From NCBI GenBank assembly GCA_001874325.1, contig MPCW01000010.1, positions 1-64,000 of the forward strand: a stretch of DNA of 64,000 nucleotides. Reading direction: 5' to 3'. This DNA comes from Flavobacterium sp. MedPE-SWcel (GTDB lineage: Bacteria > Bacteroidota > Bacteroidia > Flavobacteriales > Flavobacteriaceae). The position numbers and the translations under genes were made by a program. Each line of letters begins with the position of its first letter. The first letter of the stretch is position 1. Under the pieces are notes generated by a model. The model was not told the origin of the DNA and ran no database searches. It saw only the letters and a list, made by a program, of their open reading frames with translations. This document shows, one piece after another, positions 53,570 to 62,558 of the stretch.

Positions 53570-54211
53570 ATGCATTTTCTCCCACAAGAACTTTATTTTC
53601 CTCCTGTATCTGAAGCCTCACCCGAAGGTATTGTCGCTATTGGTGGTGATTTATCACCTGACAGACTCCTGTTAGCTTATAGAAGCGGTATTTTTCCATG
53701 GTTTGAAGATGATGAGCCTATTTTATGGTGGAGTCCTCCAGAACGCATGGTATTGTTTTTTGATGATTTAAAAATATCTAAAAGCATGCGAAATATTATT
53801 AATCGTAATATTTTTAAAGTAACTTTTAATACTGCTTTTGATGAAGTGATAAGCAATTGTCGCAGTATAAAACGTGATGGAGAATCAGGTACTTGGATAA
53901 CCGAAGAAATGAAAGAAGCCTACATAAGCCTACATGAGCTAGGCTACGCAAAATCAGTAGAAATTTGGCAAGATGATAATTTAGTAGGTGGCCTGTATGG
54001 TGTAGATCTTGGCAATGTCTTTTGCGGAGAAAGCATGTTCTCTAAAGTATCTAATGCTAGCAAACTAGCTTTTATAGCTTTAGCAAAGAAACTACAATAT
54101 GAAAACTATAGACTTTTAGACTGCCAAGTACATAATGACCACTTAGAAAGTTTAGGTGCTAAAGAAATAAGCAGAGAACAATTCTTGAAAAAAATAAGCA
54201 CTAATCGATAA
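53570..54211 (+). CDS. aat: Leucyl/phenylalanyl-tRNA-protein transferase
   Basis: The enzyme adds Leu or Phe to proteins bearing N-terminal Arg or Lys, marking them for ClpAP. It shows FPPVSEASPEGIVAIGGDLSPDRLLLAYRSGIFPW over residues about 8-42, ILWWSPPERMVL, and GGLYGVDLGNVFCGESMFS, all family signatures. The 213-residue length is normal. Confidence 0.96.
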   Translation: MHFLPQELYFPPVSEASPEGIVAIGGDLSPDRLLLAYRSGIFPWFEDDEPILWWSPPERMVLFFDDLKISKSMRNIINRNIFKVTFNTAFDEVISNCRSIKRDGESGTWITEEMKEAYISLHELGYAKSVEIWQDDNLVGGLYGVDLGNVFCGESMFSKVSNASKLAFIALAKKLQYENYRLLDCQVHNDHLESLGAKEISREQFLKKISTNR

Positions 54212-54214
54212 ACA

Positions 54215-54250
54215 CAAAAAACCCGCTTCTATACAGAAACGGGTTTTTTA
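54215..54250. terminator. Bidirectional terminator between aat and rpmA
   Basis: AAAAAACCCG pairs with CGGGTTTTTT, with TTCT/AGAA pairing inside. It separates two convergent transcription units. Confidence 0.85.
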
Positions 54251-54269
54251 TATACTTTTTTTCTTTGTC

Positions 54270-54530
54270 TTAAGCTTCAAATGGAACTACAGAAACAAAA
54301 GACTTATCGTCTCTTTTCTTCTGGAATTTCACAACACCGTCAACTTTTGCATGTAAAGTATGATCTTTACCCATGTAAACGTTTTCTCCAGGATTGTGTT
54401 TAGAACCTCTTTGTCTAACAATGATGTTACCTGCAATAGCAGCTTGACCACCATAAATCTTAACACCTAAACGTTTCGATTCTGATTCTCTACCATTCTT
54501 AGAACTACCGACACCTTTCTTGTGAGCCAT
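54270..54530 (-). CDS. rpmA: 50S ribosomal protein L27
   Basis: The 86-residue product matches L27: [39 protein letters not shown] and [15 protein letters not shown]. It begins [13 protein letters not shown] without the Firmicutes-type cleaved leader. It follows rplU by 56 bases. Confidence 0.98.
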   Translation of the reverse strand: MAHKKGVGSSKNGRESESKRLGVKIYGGQAAIAGNIIVRQRGSKHNPGENVYMGKDHTLHAKVDGVVKFQKKRDDKSFVSVVPFEA

Positions 54531-54586
54531 GATGTTTTAGTTTTAAATTGTTAATATTGTTAAGCAGTTCAACCGCTTTTAATCAT

Positions 54587-54910
54587 TTATTTTGCTCCAG
54601 GAGCAGTAATATTAGAAATTGAGATTTGCGTTAAAGCCTGACGATGTCCGTTTTTAACTCTGTAACCTTTTCTTCTTTTCTTTTTGAAAACGATTACTTT
54701 ATCTCCTTTTAAGTGCTGAAGCACTTTGGCTTCTACTGAAGCTCCTTCTATAGCTGGGGCGCCTATAGTAACGTTTCCTTCATTATCAAGTAAAAGAACT
54801 TTTGCAAATATAATTGCATCTCCTTCTTTACCTTCTAAACGGTGAACGTAAACTTTTTGGTCTTTGCTAACTTTAAATTGTTGCCCTGCTATCTCTACGA
54901 TTGCGTACAT
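54587..54910 (-). CDS. rplU: 50S ribosomal protein L21
   Basis: The 107-residue product matches L21: [31 protein letters not shown] over residues 1-31, then [26 protein letters not shown]. It leads the rplU-rpmA operon behind a canonical promoter. Confidence 0.98.
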   Translation of the reverse strand: MYAIVEIAGQQFKVSKDQKVYVHRLEGKEGDAIIFAKVLLLDNEGNVTIGAPAIEGASVEAKVLQHLKGDKVIVFKKKRRKGYRVKNGHRQALTQISISNITAPGAK

Positions 54911-54941
54911 AACAATATGTTTTAATTAAATTTTAAGGCTG

Positions 54942-54971
54942 CAAATATACAACTATTCGCCAAGTAATCAA
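54942..54971 (-). promoter_or_regulatory. rplU-rpmA promoter (TTG, 19 bases, TATATTTG)
   Basis: On the minus strand TTG (54971-54969) is separated by exactly 19 bases from TATATTTG (54949-54942). The start codon at 54910 lies about 30 bases beyond. Confidence 0.85.
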
Positions 54972-55111
54972 CAACTTTGTGTATTTTTTTACCTCAAAAA
55001 TTGCTTTACAACCCTTTGAGAACCACATTCCTAAAAAAAACTTTAGATTTATTGTAACAAAATCCCGAAATTGCACACCAATTATTAAAATCAAAATAAT
55101 TATTAATTTTT

Positions 55112-56437
55112 ATGAAAAAATCTTTAATGGCTTTGGGTTCTCTTCTCATGCTTGGCGGAGTAGCATCAGCCCAAGAAGTAGCATTTGAGGAATATGATTT
55201 GGACAATGGGATGCATGTTATCCTACACCAGGACAAAACAGCACCAGTTATTATTACTTCGGTAATGTATCATGTAGGTTCTAAGGACGAAAATCCTGAA
55301 AGAACAGGATTTGCACACTTCTTTGAACACCTTTTATTTGAAGGTACTGAGAACATCGAACGTGGAGAGTGGTTTAAAATAGTTACTGCTAACGGTGGTA
55401 ACAATAACGCCAACACGTCTGATGACAGAACGTATTATTATGAAGTTTTCCCTTCTAATAATCTTGAGCTTGCTATCTGGATGGAGTCAGAAAGACTTAT
55501 GCACCCAGTAATCAACCAAATTGGTGTTGACACACAAAATGAGGTTGTAAAAGAAGAAAAAAGACTTCGTGTAGACAACCAACCTTATGGTAGTCTTATT
55601 GCAGAAGTAAAAAGAAACATGTTTACAAAGCACCCATACCGTTGGGCAACTATCGGTTCTATGGATCACCTTGATGCTGCGACATTAGAGGAGTTTCAAG
55701 CTTTTAACAAGAAATACTATGTTCCTAACAACGCAGTTCTTGTTATAGCAGGAGATCTTGATGTTAAGCAAACAAAAGAATGGGTAGACAAGTACTTTGC
55801 ACCAATACCAAAAGGAGCACCTGTTACTCGTAAAACATTTAAAGAAGATCCTATTACTGAGACTCTTCATGCAACATACGAAGATCCTAATGTACAACTT
55901 CCAATGGTTGTTTCTGCATACAGAACCCCTTCTATGAAAACTAGAGATGCTAGAGTATTAGACATGATCTCTACAATACTTAGTAATGGTAAAAGCTCAA
56001 GAATGTACAAGAAAATTGTAGATGAGCAAAAAATGGCATTACAAATAGGTGCATTTAACTATAGTCAAGAAGACTATGGTATGTACATTGTATATGGTAT
56101 ACCAATGCAGGGACACACTGCTGAAGAACTTACAAAAGAAGCTGACGAAGAAATCGTTAAGTTACAAAAAGAGCTTATCTCTACAAAAGAGTTTGAAAAA
56201 CTACAAAACATCTACGAAAGCCAGTATGTAAATAGTAATGCTAGTGTAGAAGGTGTTGCAAGTAATCTTGCTACTTACTACATGCTTTATGGTGATGTAA
56301 ACCTTATTAATACTGAAATAGACATTTACCGTTCTATTACTAGAGAAGAAATAAGAGAAGTTGCTAAAAAGTATCTTAACCCTAACCAAAGGTTAATACT
56401 TGATTATGTACCAGCTAAAGACAAAGCACAAAACTAA
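55112..56437 (+). CDS. M16 zinc metalloprotease, active subunit
   Basis: The 441-residue exported peptidase has a signal ending at ASAQ. The inverted zinc motif HFFEH is at residues 69-73 in GFAHFFEHLLFEGT, with the distal glutamate in NEVVKEEKRLR. The two M16 halves follow. It is followed after 13 bases by a second M16 gene without the zinc motif, so together they form an active/inactive pair like bacterial M16B heterodimers. It acts in the periplasm or outside; the substrate is unknown. Confidence 0.95.
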   Translation: MKKSLMALGSLLMLGGVASAQEVAFEEYDLDNGMHVILHQDKTAPVIITSVMYHVGSKDENPERTGFAHFFEHLLFEGTENIERGEWFKIVTANGGNNNANTSDDRTYYYEVFPSNNLELAIWMESERLMHPVINQIGVDTQNEVVKEEKRLRVDNQPYGSLIAEVKRNMFTKHPYRWATIGSMDHLDAATLEEFQAFNKKYYVPNNAVLVIAGDLDVKQTKEWVDKYFAPIPKGAPVTRKTFKEDPITETLHATYEDPNVQLPMVVSAYRTPSMKTRDARVLDMISTILSNGKSSRMYKKIVDEQKMALQIGAFNYSQEDYGMYIVYGIPMQGHTAEELTKEADEEIVKLQKELISTKEFEKLQNIYESQYVNSNASVEGVASNLATYYMLYGDVNLINTEIDIYRSITREEIREVAKKYLNPNQRLILDYVPAKDKAQN

Positions 56438-56450
56438 GCAGTAAAATATC

Positions 56451-58493
56451 ATGAAAAAAGTTATATATATATTAGCCGGCTTGTTTTTATCTATTACTAT
56501 GCAGGCACAAGACAGACCAATGCCCAAAGCTGGGCCAGCCCCTACTGTAAACGTAGGTAAGCCAGAAACATTTACGCTTAAAAACGGATTGAAAGTACTT
56601 GTGGTAGAAAACCACAAACTACCTAGAGTATCTTTTACGCTTACTATGGACAACGCACCTTATGCTGAAGGAAGCAAAAAGGGAGTTGCTGATATGACAA
56701 GTGCCCTTATGGGTAGTGGTACTACAAGCATTTCTAAAGAAGACTTTAATGAAGAGGTTGACTTTTTAGGAGCAAACATTAACTTCTGGGCTGAAGGAGC
56801 TTCTGCAAGTGGTTTATCTAAGTACTCTAAGAGAATGATGGAGCTTATGGCTGATGGAGCTTTAAATCCAAAATTCACACAAGAAGAATTTGACAAACAA
56901 AAGGATCAAATCTTAGAAGGACTTAAGTCTGAAGAGAAAAACGTTTCTTCTGTAGCGTCAAGAGTAAGAAGTGCTCTTGTTTATGGTAAAAGCCACCCAA
57001 GAGGAGAATACCTTAGCGAAGAAACATTAAACAATGTTACTCTTGCTGATGTAAAAGACAACTATAACACATACTTTGTTCCTGGTAACGCTTACCTTAT
57101 CATTGTAGGTGATGTTAAAACAAGACAGGTTAAGAAACAAGTTAAAAAACTTTTCGGAAACTGGACTGCTAACACTGCACCAAGCGTTGGATACAGTAAC
57201 CCAAGAGATGTACAATACACTCAAATTAACTTTGTAGACATGCCAAATGCTGTACAGAGTGAGATTGCTGTAATAAACTTGGTAGATCTTAAAATGACTG
57301 ATAAAGAATATTTCGCTTCAATCCTTGCTAACCAAATCCTTGGTGGTGGTGGTGAAGGTAGATTATTCCTTAACCTTCGTGAAGCTCATGCTTGGACATA
57401 CGGAGCATACTCTTCTATAGGGTCAGGTAAATACATATCTTCTTTTAGAGCTACTACTTCTGTAAGAAATACTGTTACTGACAGTGCTATTGCAGAAATA
57501 CAAAATGAGGTTAGAAGAATGAGAAATGATCTTGTATCTGCTGAAGATCTTAAAAATGCAAAAGCTAAATACATTGGTAACTTTGTAATGCAGATGGAAA
57601 AACCATCTACAGTAGCTCGTTATGCATTATCTACAGAGACAAATAAATTACCTGCTGATTTCTACGAGAACTACATTAAAAACATTAATGCAGTAACTGC
57701 TCAGGATATTAAAAATGCAGCTAACAAATTCTTCCTTGCTGATAAAGCTAGAATTGTAGTTGTAGGTAAAGCTGCTGACGTATTACCAGGGCTTGAAAGT
57801 TCTAAAATGCCAATATTCTATTTTGACAAATGGGGTAACAAAACTGAAAAACCAGTAGTTAACAAGCCTCTTCCAGAAGGTGTAACTGCTCAAACAGTTT
57901 TAGACGGATACATTGCTGCAATTGGTGGAGAAAAAGCTGTAAAAGGTGTTAAAACACTTTACACAAAATCTACTGGAACTGTACAAGGTACACCACTTGA
58001 ACTTACTATGAAAGTATCATCTGACAACATGCAGTTTGTTGAAATGACTGCTATGGGTATGTCTATGATGAAGCAAGTAGTTAACGATAAAGGTGGATAC
58101 ATGGTACAACAAGGTCAGAAAGTAGATGTTCCTGCTGAAGAACTTGCTGAATTAAGAGCTGCTGCTGTACCATTTGAAGAGTTAGGACTTATGAGTAATA
58201 AAGAAATAACTCTTACAGGTATTGAAGCTGTAAACGGAAATGACGCTTATGCTGTTAAAAACGGTACAACTACTTATTTCTACGATGTTAAGTCTGGTTT
58301 AAAAATTGCTGAAGCTAAAGAGCAAGAGCAAATGGGACAGAAAATGACTCAAACTACTTACTATGGTGACTACAAAGCGGTGAAAGGTATTAAAGTACCA
58401 CACAAAGTAACTATGAATGTAGGTATTGAAATAGACCTTACTGTTAATGAAGTAAAAATTAACGAAGGTGTTAGCGCTGCTGATTTCAAATAA
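56451..58493 (+). CDS. M16-like inactive subunit with a C-terminal lipoprotein-carrier-like domain
   Basis: The protein has a signal ending at MQAQ and two M16 halves (residues about 40-460). The zinc motif is missing: the matching helix reads GVADMTSALMGSG. The R/Y substrate-holding segment GRLFLNLREAHAWTYGAYSS is kept, as in inactive M16B partners. Residues about 485-680 are an added beta-rich domain with TYYGDYKAVKGIKVPHKVTM, which resembles LolA/outer-membrane lipoprotein-sorting folds. This extension is found with some Bacteroidota M16 proteins. Confidence 0.9.
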   Translation: MKKVIYILAGLFLSITMQAQDRPMPKAGPAPTVNVGKPETFTLKNGLKVLVVENHKLPRVSFTLTMDNAPYAEGSKKGVADMTSALMGSGTTSISKEDFNEEVDFLGANINFWAEGASASGLSKYSKRMMELMADGALNPKFTQEEFDKQKDQILEGLKSEEKNVSSVASRVRSALVYGKSHPRGEYLSEETLNNVTLADVKDNYNTYFVPGNAYLIIVGDVKTRQVKKQVKKLFGNWTANTAPSVGYSNPRDVQYTQINFVDMPNAVQSEIAVINLVDLKMTDKEYFASILANQILGGGGEGRLFLNLREAHAWTYGAYSSIGSGKYISSFRATTSVRNTVTDSAIAEIQNEVRRMRNDLVSAEDLKNAKAKYIGNFVMQMEKPSTVARYALSTETNKLPADFYENYIKNINAVTAQDIKNAANKFFLADKARIVVVGKAADVLPGLESSKMPIFYFDKWGNKTEKPVVNKPLPEGVTAQTVLDGYIAAIGGEKAVKGVKTLYTKSTGTVQGTPLELTMKVSSDNMQFVEMTAMGMSMMKQVVNDKGGYMVQQGQKVDVPAEELAELRAAAVPFEELGLMSNKEITLTGIEAVNGNDAYAVKNGTTTYFYDVKSGLKIAEAKEQEQMGQKMTQTTYYGDYKAVKGIKVPHKVTMNVGIEIDLTVNEVKINEGVSAADFK

Positions 58494-58517
58494 GAAATTA
58501 CAGATCTAGTTATATCA

Positions 58518-58549
58518 CAAAAGGCTGCCCATTGGGCAGCCTTTTCTTT
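58518..58549 (+). terminator. Terminator after the M16 pair
   Basis: AAAAGGCTGCCC pairs with GGGCAGCCTTTT around a 3-base loop, followed by CTTTTT. Confidence 0.88.
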
Positions 58550-58587
58550 TTATATATGCTTCTTAATTATTTAACCGTACGAAAATA

Positions 58588-59454
58588 TTATTTTCTGGAT
58601 GAGAAGTAAACTCCTAGTAAAATGATAAACGCTCCTAAAACCTGTAACATTGATAATGACTCATTATCAAACAAGCCCCAACAGAATGCTACAACAGGTA
58701 TCATATAAGTAACCGAAGAAGTAAATATAGGCGATGAAATATGAATCAATTTAAAGAAGATAATATTAGCTATACCTGTACCTACTATTCCTAATATAGC
58801 TACATATAGCATTGCATTTTGCGTTTCTGGCTGAGTCATAACCTCTCCGAAACCTGAAGAGAAAAGTATAGCTATAGCTGGTAAAATCATTACCGCAAAA
58901 TTACCAGTAGAAATACTTAAAGGGCTTACATCTGAAAGATACTTCTTTACAAGGTTTATATTAAACGAATAACAAAATGCTGCAACCACTACATATAATG
59001 TATAATAATAATTCTGATTTGGATTATCTATAGCTCCTTTAAAAACTAATAGTCCACAACCTAAAAGCCCTATAATCACCCCAAACAATTGACGCTTTTG
59101 AAACTGCAACCCAAACACAGCAGCACCTATAACTAAAGTACCTATTGGTGTTAATGAATTTAATATTGCAGTAATAGAGCTATGTATTTCTGTTTGTGCA
59201 ATCGAGAAAAGGTATACAGGTAAAAACGTACCAAATAATGCTGTAAGTGCTAAATACTTCCATTTACCTCTTGGCACATTCTTTAAACTATTAAAACCTA
59301 CAATTAACAGGAACAATGCACAAAAAATTATACGAAGTGATCCTAACTGAAAAGGAGTTAATCCTAAAAGCCCACGTTTAATAAGAATAAATGAACTTCC
59401 CCATGTAAGAGATAGTATGATAAGAAGATACCATTTTAGATGTTTAGATTGCAT
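58588..59454 (-). CDS. EamA/DMT-family transporter
   Basis: This ten-helix membrane protein of 289 residues has two EamA repeats. It begins KHLKWYLLIILSLTWGSSFILIKRGL, the usual first helix, and contains ALFGTFLPVYLFSIAQTEIHSSITAILNSLTPI in the middle. The start is placed at the ATG at 59454; an in-frame TTG at 59532 would add 26 charged residues not typical of the family. The substrate is unknown. Confidence 0.9.
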   Translation of the reverse strand: MQSKHLKWYLLIILSLTWGSSFILIKRGLLGLTPFQLGSLRIIFCALFLLIVGFNSLKNVPRGKWKYLALTALFGTFLPVYLFSIAQTEIHSSITAILNSLTPIGTLVIGAAVFGLQFQKRQLFGVIIGLLGCGLLVFKGAIDNPNQNYYYTLYVVVAAFCYSFNINLVKKYLSDVSPLSISTGNFAVMILPAIAILFSSGFGEVMTQPETQNAMLYVAILGIVGTGIANIIFFKLIHISSPIFTSSVTYMIPVVAFCWGLFDNESLSMLQVLGAFIILLGVYFSSRK

Positions 59455-59510
59455 AAAATATTTTTGCGCCAAAATTCCAACAATAAAATCAGATAACAAA
59501 CGTTTTTTTA

Positions 59511-59518
59511 TAAATTTG
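59511..59518 (+). promoter_or_regulatory. TAAATTTG -7 element for the heavy-metal-domain lipoprotein gene
   Basis: TAAATTTG matches TAnnTTTG 47 bases before the ATG at 59566. Confidence 0.45.
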
Positions 59519-59565
59519 TATCTACGATACAAACAAAAACGTATAATTAAAATAATTACAATATT

Positions 59566-60123
59566 ATGATCAATCTAGTTAAAAAACTTTCCTTTTTTGC
59601 TCTTGTAGCATTACTTTCTGTAAGCTGTAAAGACGCTGCTAAAGAAGGAGAAACAGAAACTACTCCTGCTGTTGAGGCAACAACGGAAGAAACTACAGAG
59701 GCGACTCCTGAAGTAGCTGCTAACCTAGAAACTACTACTTTTAAAATAGACGGTATGACTTGTGCAGTAGGTTGTGCTGGTGTTATAGAAAACAAACTTG
59801 CTGGTCTTGATGGTGTAGAAAATGCTGAAGTAGATTTTGAAAACAAAACTGCTACTATTTCTTTTGATGCTGCAAAACAAACTCCTGAAACAATTGTAGG
59901 TACTGTTGAAAATGTTGCTGATGGTATTTATACTGTTTCTGAAATAACAAACTCTGGTGATAAAGCTGAACTTTTTAAAGCTGACCAAGAGCAAGAAAAA
60001 AAGAAAAAGAAAAGTAAAACAGCAAAAACGCCTAAAACAGCAAAGACTGCAAAAGGTTGTTCTAGCAAGAAATGCTGTTCTAGTAAAAAAGCATGTGGAG
60101 ATAAAAAAGCAAAAAAAGCTTAA
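59566..60123 (+). CDS. Heavy-metal-associated-domain lipoprotein with Lys/Cys-rich tail
   Basis: A lipoprotein signal ends at SVSC (C21), followed by a Thr/Glu-rich linker. Residues about 55-125 are an HMA domain, with the metal loop GMTCAVGCAG carrying C66 and C70. The loop is CxxxC rather than CxxC, a variant seen in Bacteroidota HMA proteins. Residues about 138-185 are a Lys/Thr/Ala repeat followed by GCSSKKCCSSKKACG with five cysteines. It likely binds copper or another soft metal in the cell envelope; the role is inferred. Confidence 0.85.
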   Translation: MINLVKKLSFFALVALLSVSCKDAAKEGETETTPAVEATTEETTEATPEVAANLETTTFKIDGMTCAVGCAGVIENKLAGLDGVENAEVDFENKTATISFDAAKQTPETIVGTVENVADGIYTVSEITNSGDKAELFKADQEQEKKKKKSKTAKTPKTAKTAKGCSSKKCCSSKKACGDKKAKKA

Positions 60124-60141
60124 TACACCTCTCACTATTTG

Positions 60142-60178
60142 ATATAAAAAAAGCAGCCAATTGGCTGCTTTTTTTATA
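60142..60178. terminator. Bidirectional terminator between the HMA lipoprotein gene and gldD
   Basis: AAAAAAAGCAGCCAA pairs with TTGGCTGCTTTTTTT with almost no loop, flanked by TATA sequences. It ends just before the gldD stop codon. Confidence 0.9.
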
Positions 60179-60184
60179 TCTTAT

Positions 60185-60760
60185 TTACTTTTTCCACTTA
60201 ATAGTTTCCATTATATTTTGCATATCCTCCTTAATGTAGCTAACTGCTGGCATTATAGAGTCATAATTTGGTTTAGTATGAAAATATATAGACCCTGTAA
60301 GGAAATGATTTGTACTATCAGTAACATAAAACTGAGCATTAGTAGCAGCGTTACCTCCTACTTGATAAAACATTCCGTGAACATTTTCTAGCCCATTACT
60401 AAAAGGCAACTCTTTTATTGTATTAGCCTTAATCACATGCTCATAGGTTAACTTTTGAGCATCTCGCAATAACACCTCTATATTATCAGAAACTGGCTTA
60501 TATGTAAGATGTATTGTTCCTTTCATCTTAGGGTACTCTAATGTAAAATTACAATTACCCTTGCTCTTCATTATCGACTGAGAGTTAAACTCAAAAGTAA
60601 AAGGACATGTACCATCATACATAACATGATTATCTTCTATAGGGTAATCTAAACGCAAATAAGCTTGAGGTTTAGGTACAGTTTCATCTCCACAAGACAC
60701 CAAAAATGTACTTATAATTGTAAAAACTGCTACTCTTATTATTTTTCTTCTACTTTTCAT
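60185..60760 (-). CDS. gldD: Gliding motility lipoprotein GldD
   Basis: The 191-residue lipoprotein has lipobox FLVSC and the GldD start KPQAYLRLDYP, with the conserved FTFEFNSQS and YFHTKPNYDSIMPAVSYIKEDM. GldD is needed for gliding and T9SS function in Flavobacterium johnsoniae. Its ATG overlaps the gldE stop by one base (TAATG). The mutY-ssb-gldE-gldD order matches other Flavobacteriaceae. Confidence 0.95.
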   Translation of the reverse strand: MKSRRKIIRVAVFTIISTFLVSCGDETVPKPQAYLRLDYPIEDNHVMYDGTCPFTFEFNSQSIMKSKGNCNFTLEYPKMKGTIHLTYKPVSDNIEVLLRDAQKLTYEHVIKANTIKELPFSNGLENVHGMFYQVGGNAATNAQFYVTDSTNHFLTGSIYFHTKPNYDSIMPAVSYIKEDMQNIMETIKWKK

Positions 60761-62046
60761 TATTCTAGCGTAACCTTTATTTGTTTTATTCTTCTCTTAT
60801 CAACCGATTCGATTGTAAAGATATTGTCATTAAAAGTAATTTTCTGTCCTTTTTTAGGAAAGTTACCTGATATTTCGAGAATAAAGCCTGCTAATGTCTC
60901 TGCCTCCCCTTTAGATTCTTCGAAATTTTCTTCATTTACATCTGTAATACGATAAAAATCCTTAAGGTTTATCTTACCATCAAACAGAAAATTTTTCTCA
61001 TCTATCTGAGTGTAAACAATATCTTCATCATCAAATTCATCACTAATATCTCCTACTATTTCTTCTAATATATCCTCTAATGAAATTAGTCCCGACGTAC
61101 CTCCATATTCATCAACCACTATAGCAAGATGATTTTTCATACTTTGAAATTCTTTAAGCAAATCGTCTAGCTTCTTACTTTCTGGCACAAAAAAAGCATC
61201 TCTTATTAAAGACTGCCATTCAAATTCAGTCTTGTCAATATAAGGCAACAAGTCTTTTACAAACAAAACTCCCTCTATATGATCTATATTTTCTTTAAAT
61301 ATCGGAATACGCGAAAAACCACTCTCTACTATTTTAGGGAAAATATCCGCAAAAGTTTCTTCTATATCTAACGCAAAAATATCAATACGTGGGCTCATAA
61401 CTTGGCGCACATCAGTATTCCCAAAGGTTACTATACCCTCTAATATTTTCTGTTCTTCAGCAGTAGCATCGCCATAATCAGTAAGTTCTAAGGCTTGAGA
61501 AAGTTGATCGACTGATATACTAGAACGTTGTACATTAAACTTTTTATACAATACTAGCATTACCTCACGCATAGGCACACTTATAGGGTAAAGTAATTTA
61601 TTAAGTATAAAAAGCGGATAAGCAACTCTTAAAGAGAAAACTCTACTATTACGGGTAGCATATACCTTTGGTATTACTTCACCAAACAAGAGCAATATAA
61701 ACGTCATAACTACAACCTCTACCACAAACCGAAGATAATCAGATACTATTGGGTGAAATAAGCTATCTGCAAACCTAAAGAAAAGTATAATGACAGCTAT
61801 ATTTATAAAAGTATTAGCAACTACAATAGTCGCCAGAAGTTTTTTAGGTTTTTCTAATAATGAAATTAAAAACTTTCCTCTCTTGGGGTTTTTATCATTT
61901 ATTGCTGTAATATCTTCTGTTGATAACAAAAAAACAGCAACCTCTGCCCCTGATATAAAGGCAGAACATAATAAAAGGAAAACCATCCCTACACAACCTA
62001 TTATAAGGTTATAATCATACAATATACTCGAGGGGTCAGGATCCAA
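60760..62046 (-). CDS. gldE: Gliding motility-associated protein GldE (CNNM/CBS, CorC-like)
   Basis: The protein has an N-terminal CNNM membrane domain with about four helices (residues 12-190), a CBS pair at about 205-335 (RQVMSPRIDIFAL, HLAIVVDEYGGTSGLISLEDILEEIVGDI) and a CorC C-terminal domain. The start is TTG at 62046: an in-frame stop lies five codons upstream, the next ATG is inside the first helix, and the resulting DPDPSS N-terminus fits the family. It supports gliding and T9SS lipoprotein assembly together with GldD. Confidence 0.93.
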   Translation of the reverse strand: MDPDPSSILYDYNLIIGCVGMVFLLLCSAFISGAEVAVFLLSTEDITAINDKNPKRGKFLISLLEKPKKLLATIVVANTFINIAVIILFFRFADSLFHPIVSDYLRFVVEVVVMTFILLLFGEVIPKVYATRNSRVFSLRVAYPLFILNKLLYPISVPMREVMLVLYKKFNVQRSSISVDQLSQALELTDYGDATAEEQKILEGIVTFGNTDVRQVMSPRIDIFALDIEETFADIFPKIVESGFSRIPIFKENIDHIEGVLFVKDLLPYIDKTEFEWQSLIRDAFFVPESKKLDDLLKEFQSMKNHLAIVVDEYGGTSGLISLEDILEEIVGDISDEFDDEDIVYTQIDEKNFLFDGKINLKDFYRITDVNEENFEESKGEAETLAGFILEISGNFPKKGQKITFNDNIFTIESVDKRRIKQIKVTLE

Positions 62047-62069
62047 TGTTATAAGTTTTTATTTAATAG

Positions 62070-62516
62070 TTAAAATGGTAAGTCGTCATCTGGTGCCGGC
62101 ACACTTGTATTTTGACTAGAACCTTTTGTAGGTTCATTATTTTGTGATGACTGTTGTTGCTTTGTAGGGTCTAATTCTTTTTTAGTTGTTAAGAATGTAA
62201 AGTCGGTAGCTTGTATTTCTGTAGTATATCTTGCAACACCATCTTCTCCCTGCCATTGTCTTGACTTTATACGTCCTTCTACATAAATTTTATCCCCCTT
62301 ACTTAAATACTTTTCACATACTTCAGCAGCTTTATTACGCACCACTATATTATGCCATTCAGTAGAGGTTATCTTTTCATTTGTTTGTTTGTTTACATAC
62401 GTTTCATTTGTTGCCAAAGGAAAACGCCCTACACAATTACCCCCGTCAAAATAGTGCATTTTTATGTCGTCACCTAAATGCCCTATAAGCATTACTTTAT
62501 TCAATGTTCCGCTCAT
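62070..62516 (-). CDS. ssb: Single-stranded DNA-binding protein
   Basis: The 148-residue protein has an OB fold (TLNKVMLIGHLGDDIKMHYF, STEWHNIVVRNKAAEVCEKYLSKGDKIYVEGRI), a Gln/Ser/Asn-rich linker and the acidic tip DDDLPF that recruits partner proteins. It lies 23 bases before the gldE start and 42 bases after mutY. Confidence 0.96.
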   Translation of the reverse strand: MSGTLNKVMLIGHLGDDIKMHYFDGGNCVGRFPLATNETYVNKQTNEKITSTEWHNIVVRNKAAEVCEKYLSKGDKIYVEGRIKSRQWQGEDGVARYTTEIQATDFTFLTTKKELDPTKQQQSSQNNEPTKGSSQNTSVPAPDDDLPF

Positions 62517-62537
62517 ATCCGAAGTTTAGTATTAACT

Positions 62538-62545
62538 CAAAAATA
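62538..62545 (-). promoter_or_regulatory. TATTTTTG -7 element for ssb
   Basis: The minus strand reads TATTTTTG 21 bases before the ATG at 62516, in the gap after mutY, so ssb-gldE-gldD can be transcribed without mutY. Confidence 0.5.
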
Positions 62546-62558
62546 GTAAATTTTGATA

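Noticed and set aside
59498..59505. AAACGTTT upstream of the DMT transporter and HMA lipoprotein genes, similar to the LacI sites
   Set aside because: It is a short A/T-rich 8-mer with no extended palindrome, far from the sugar locus. Chance is the simplest explanation.
59455..59532. A 26-residue N-terminal extension of the DMT transporter from a TTG
   Set aside because: The added residues are basic and not typical of the family; the ATG at 59454 gives the usual first helix.
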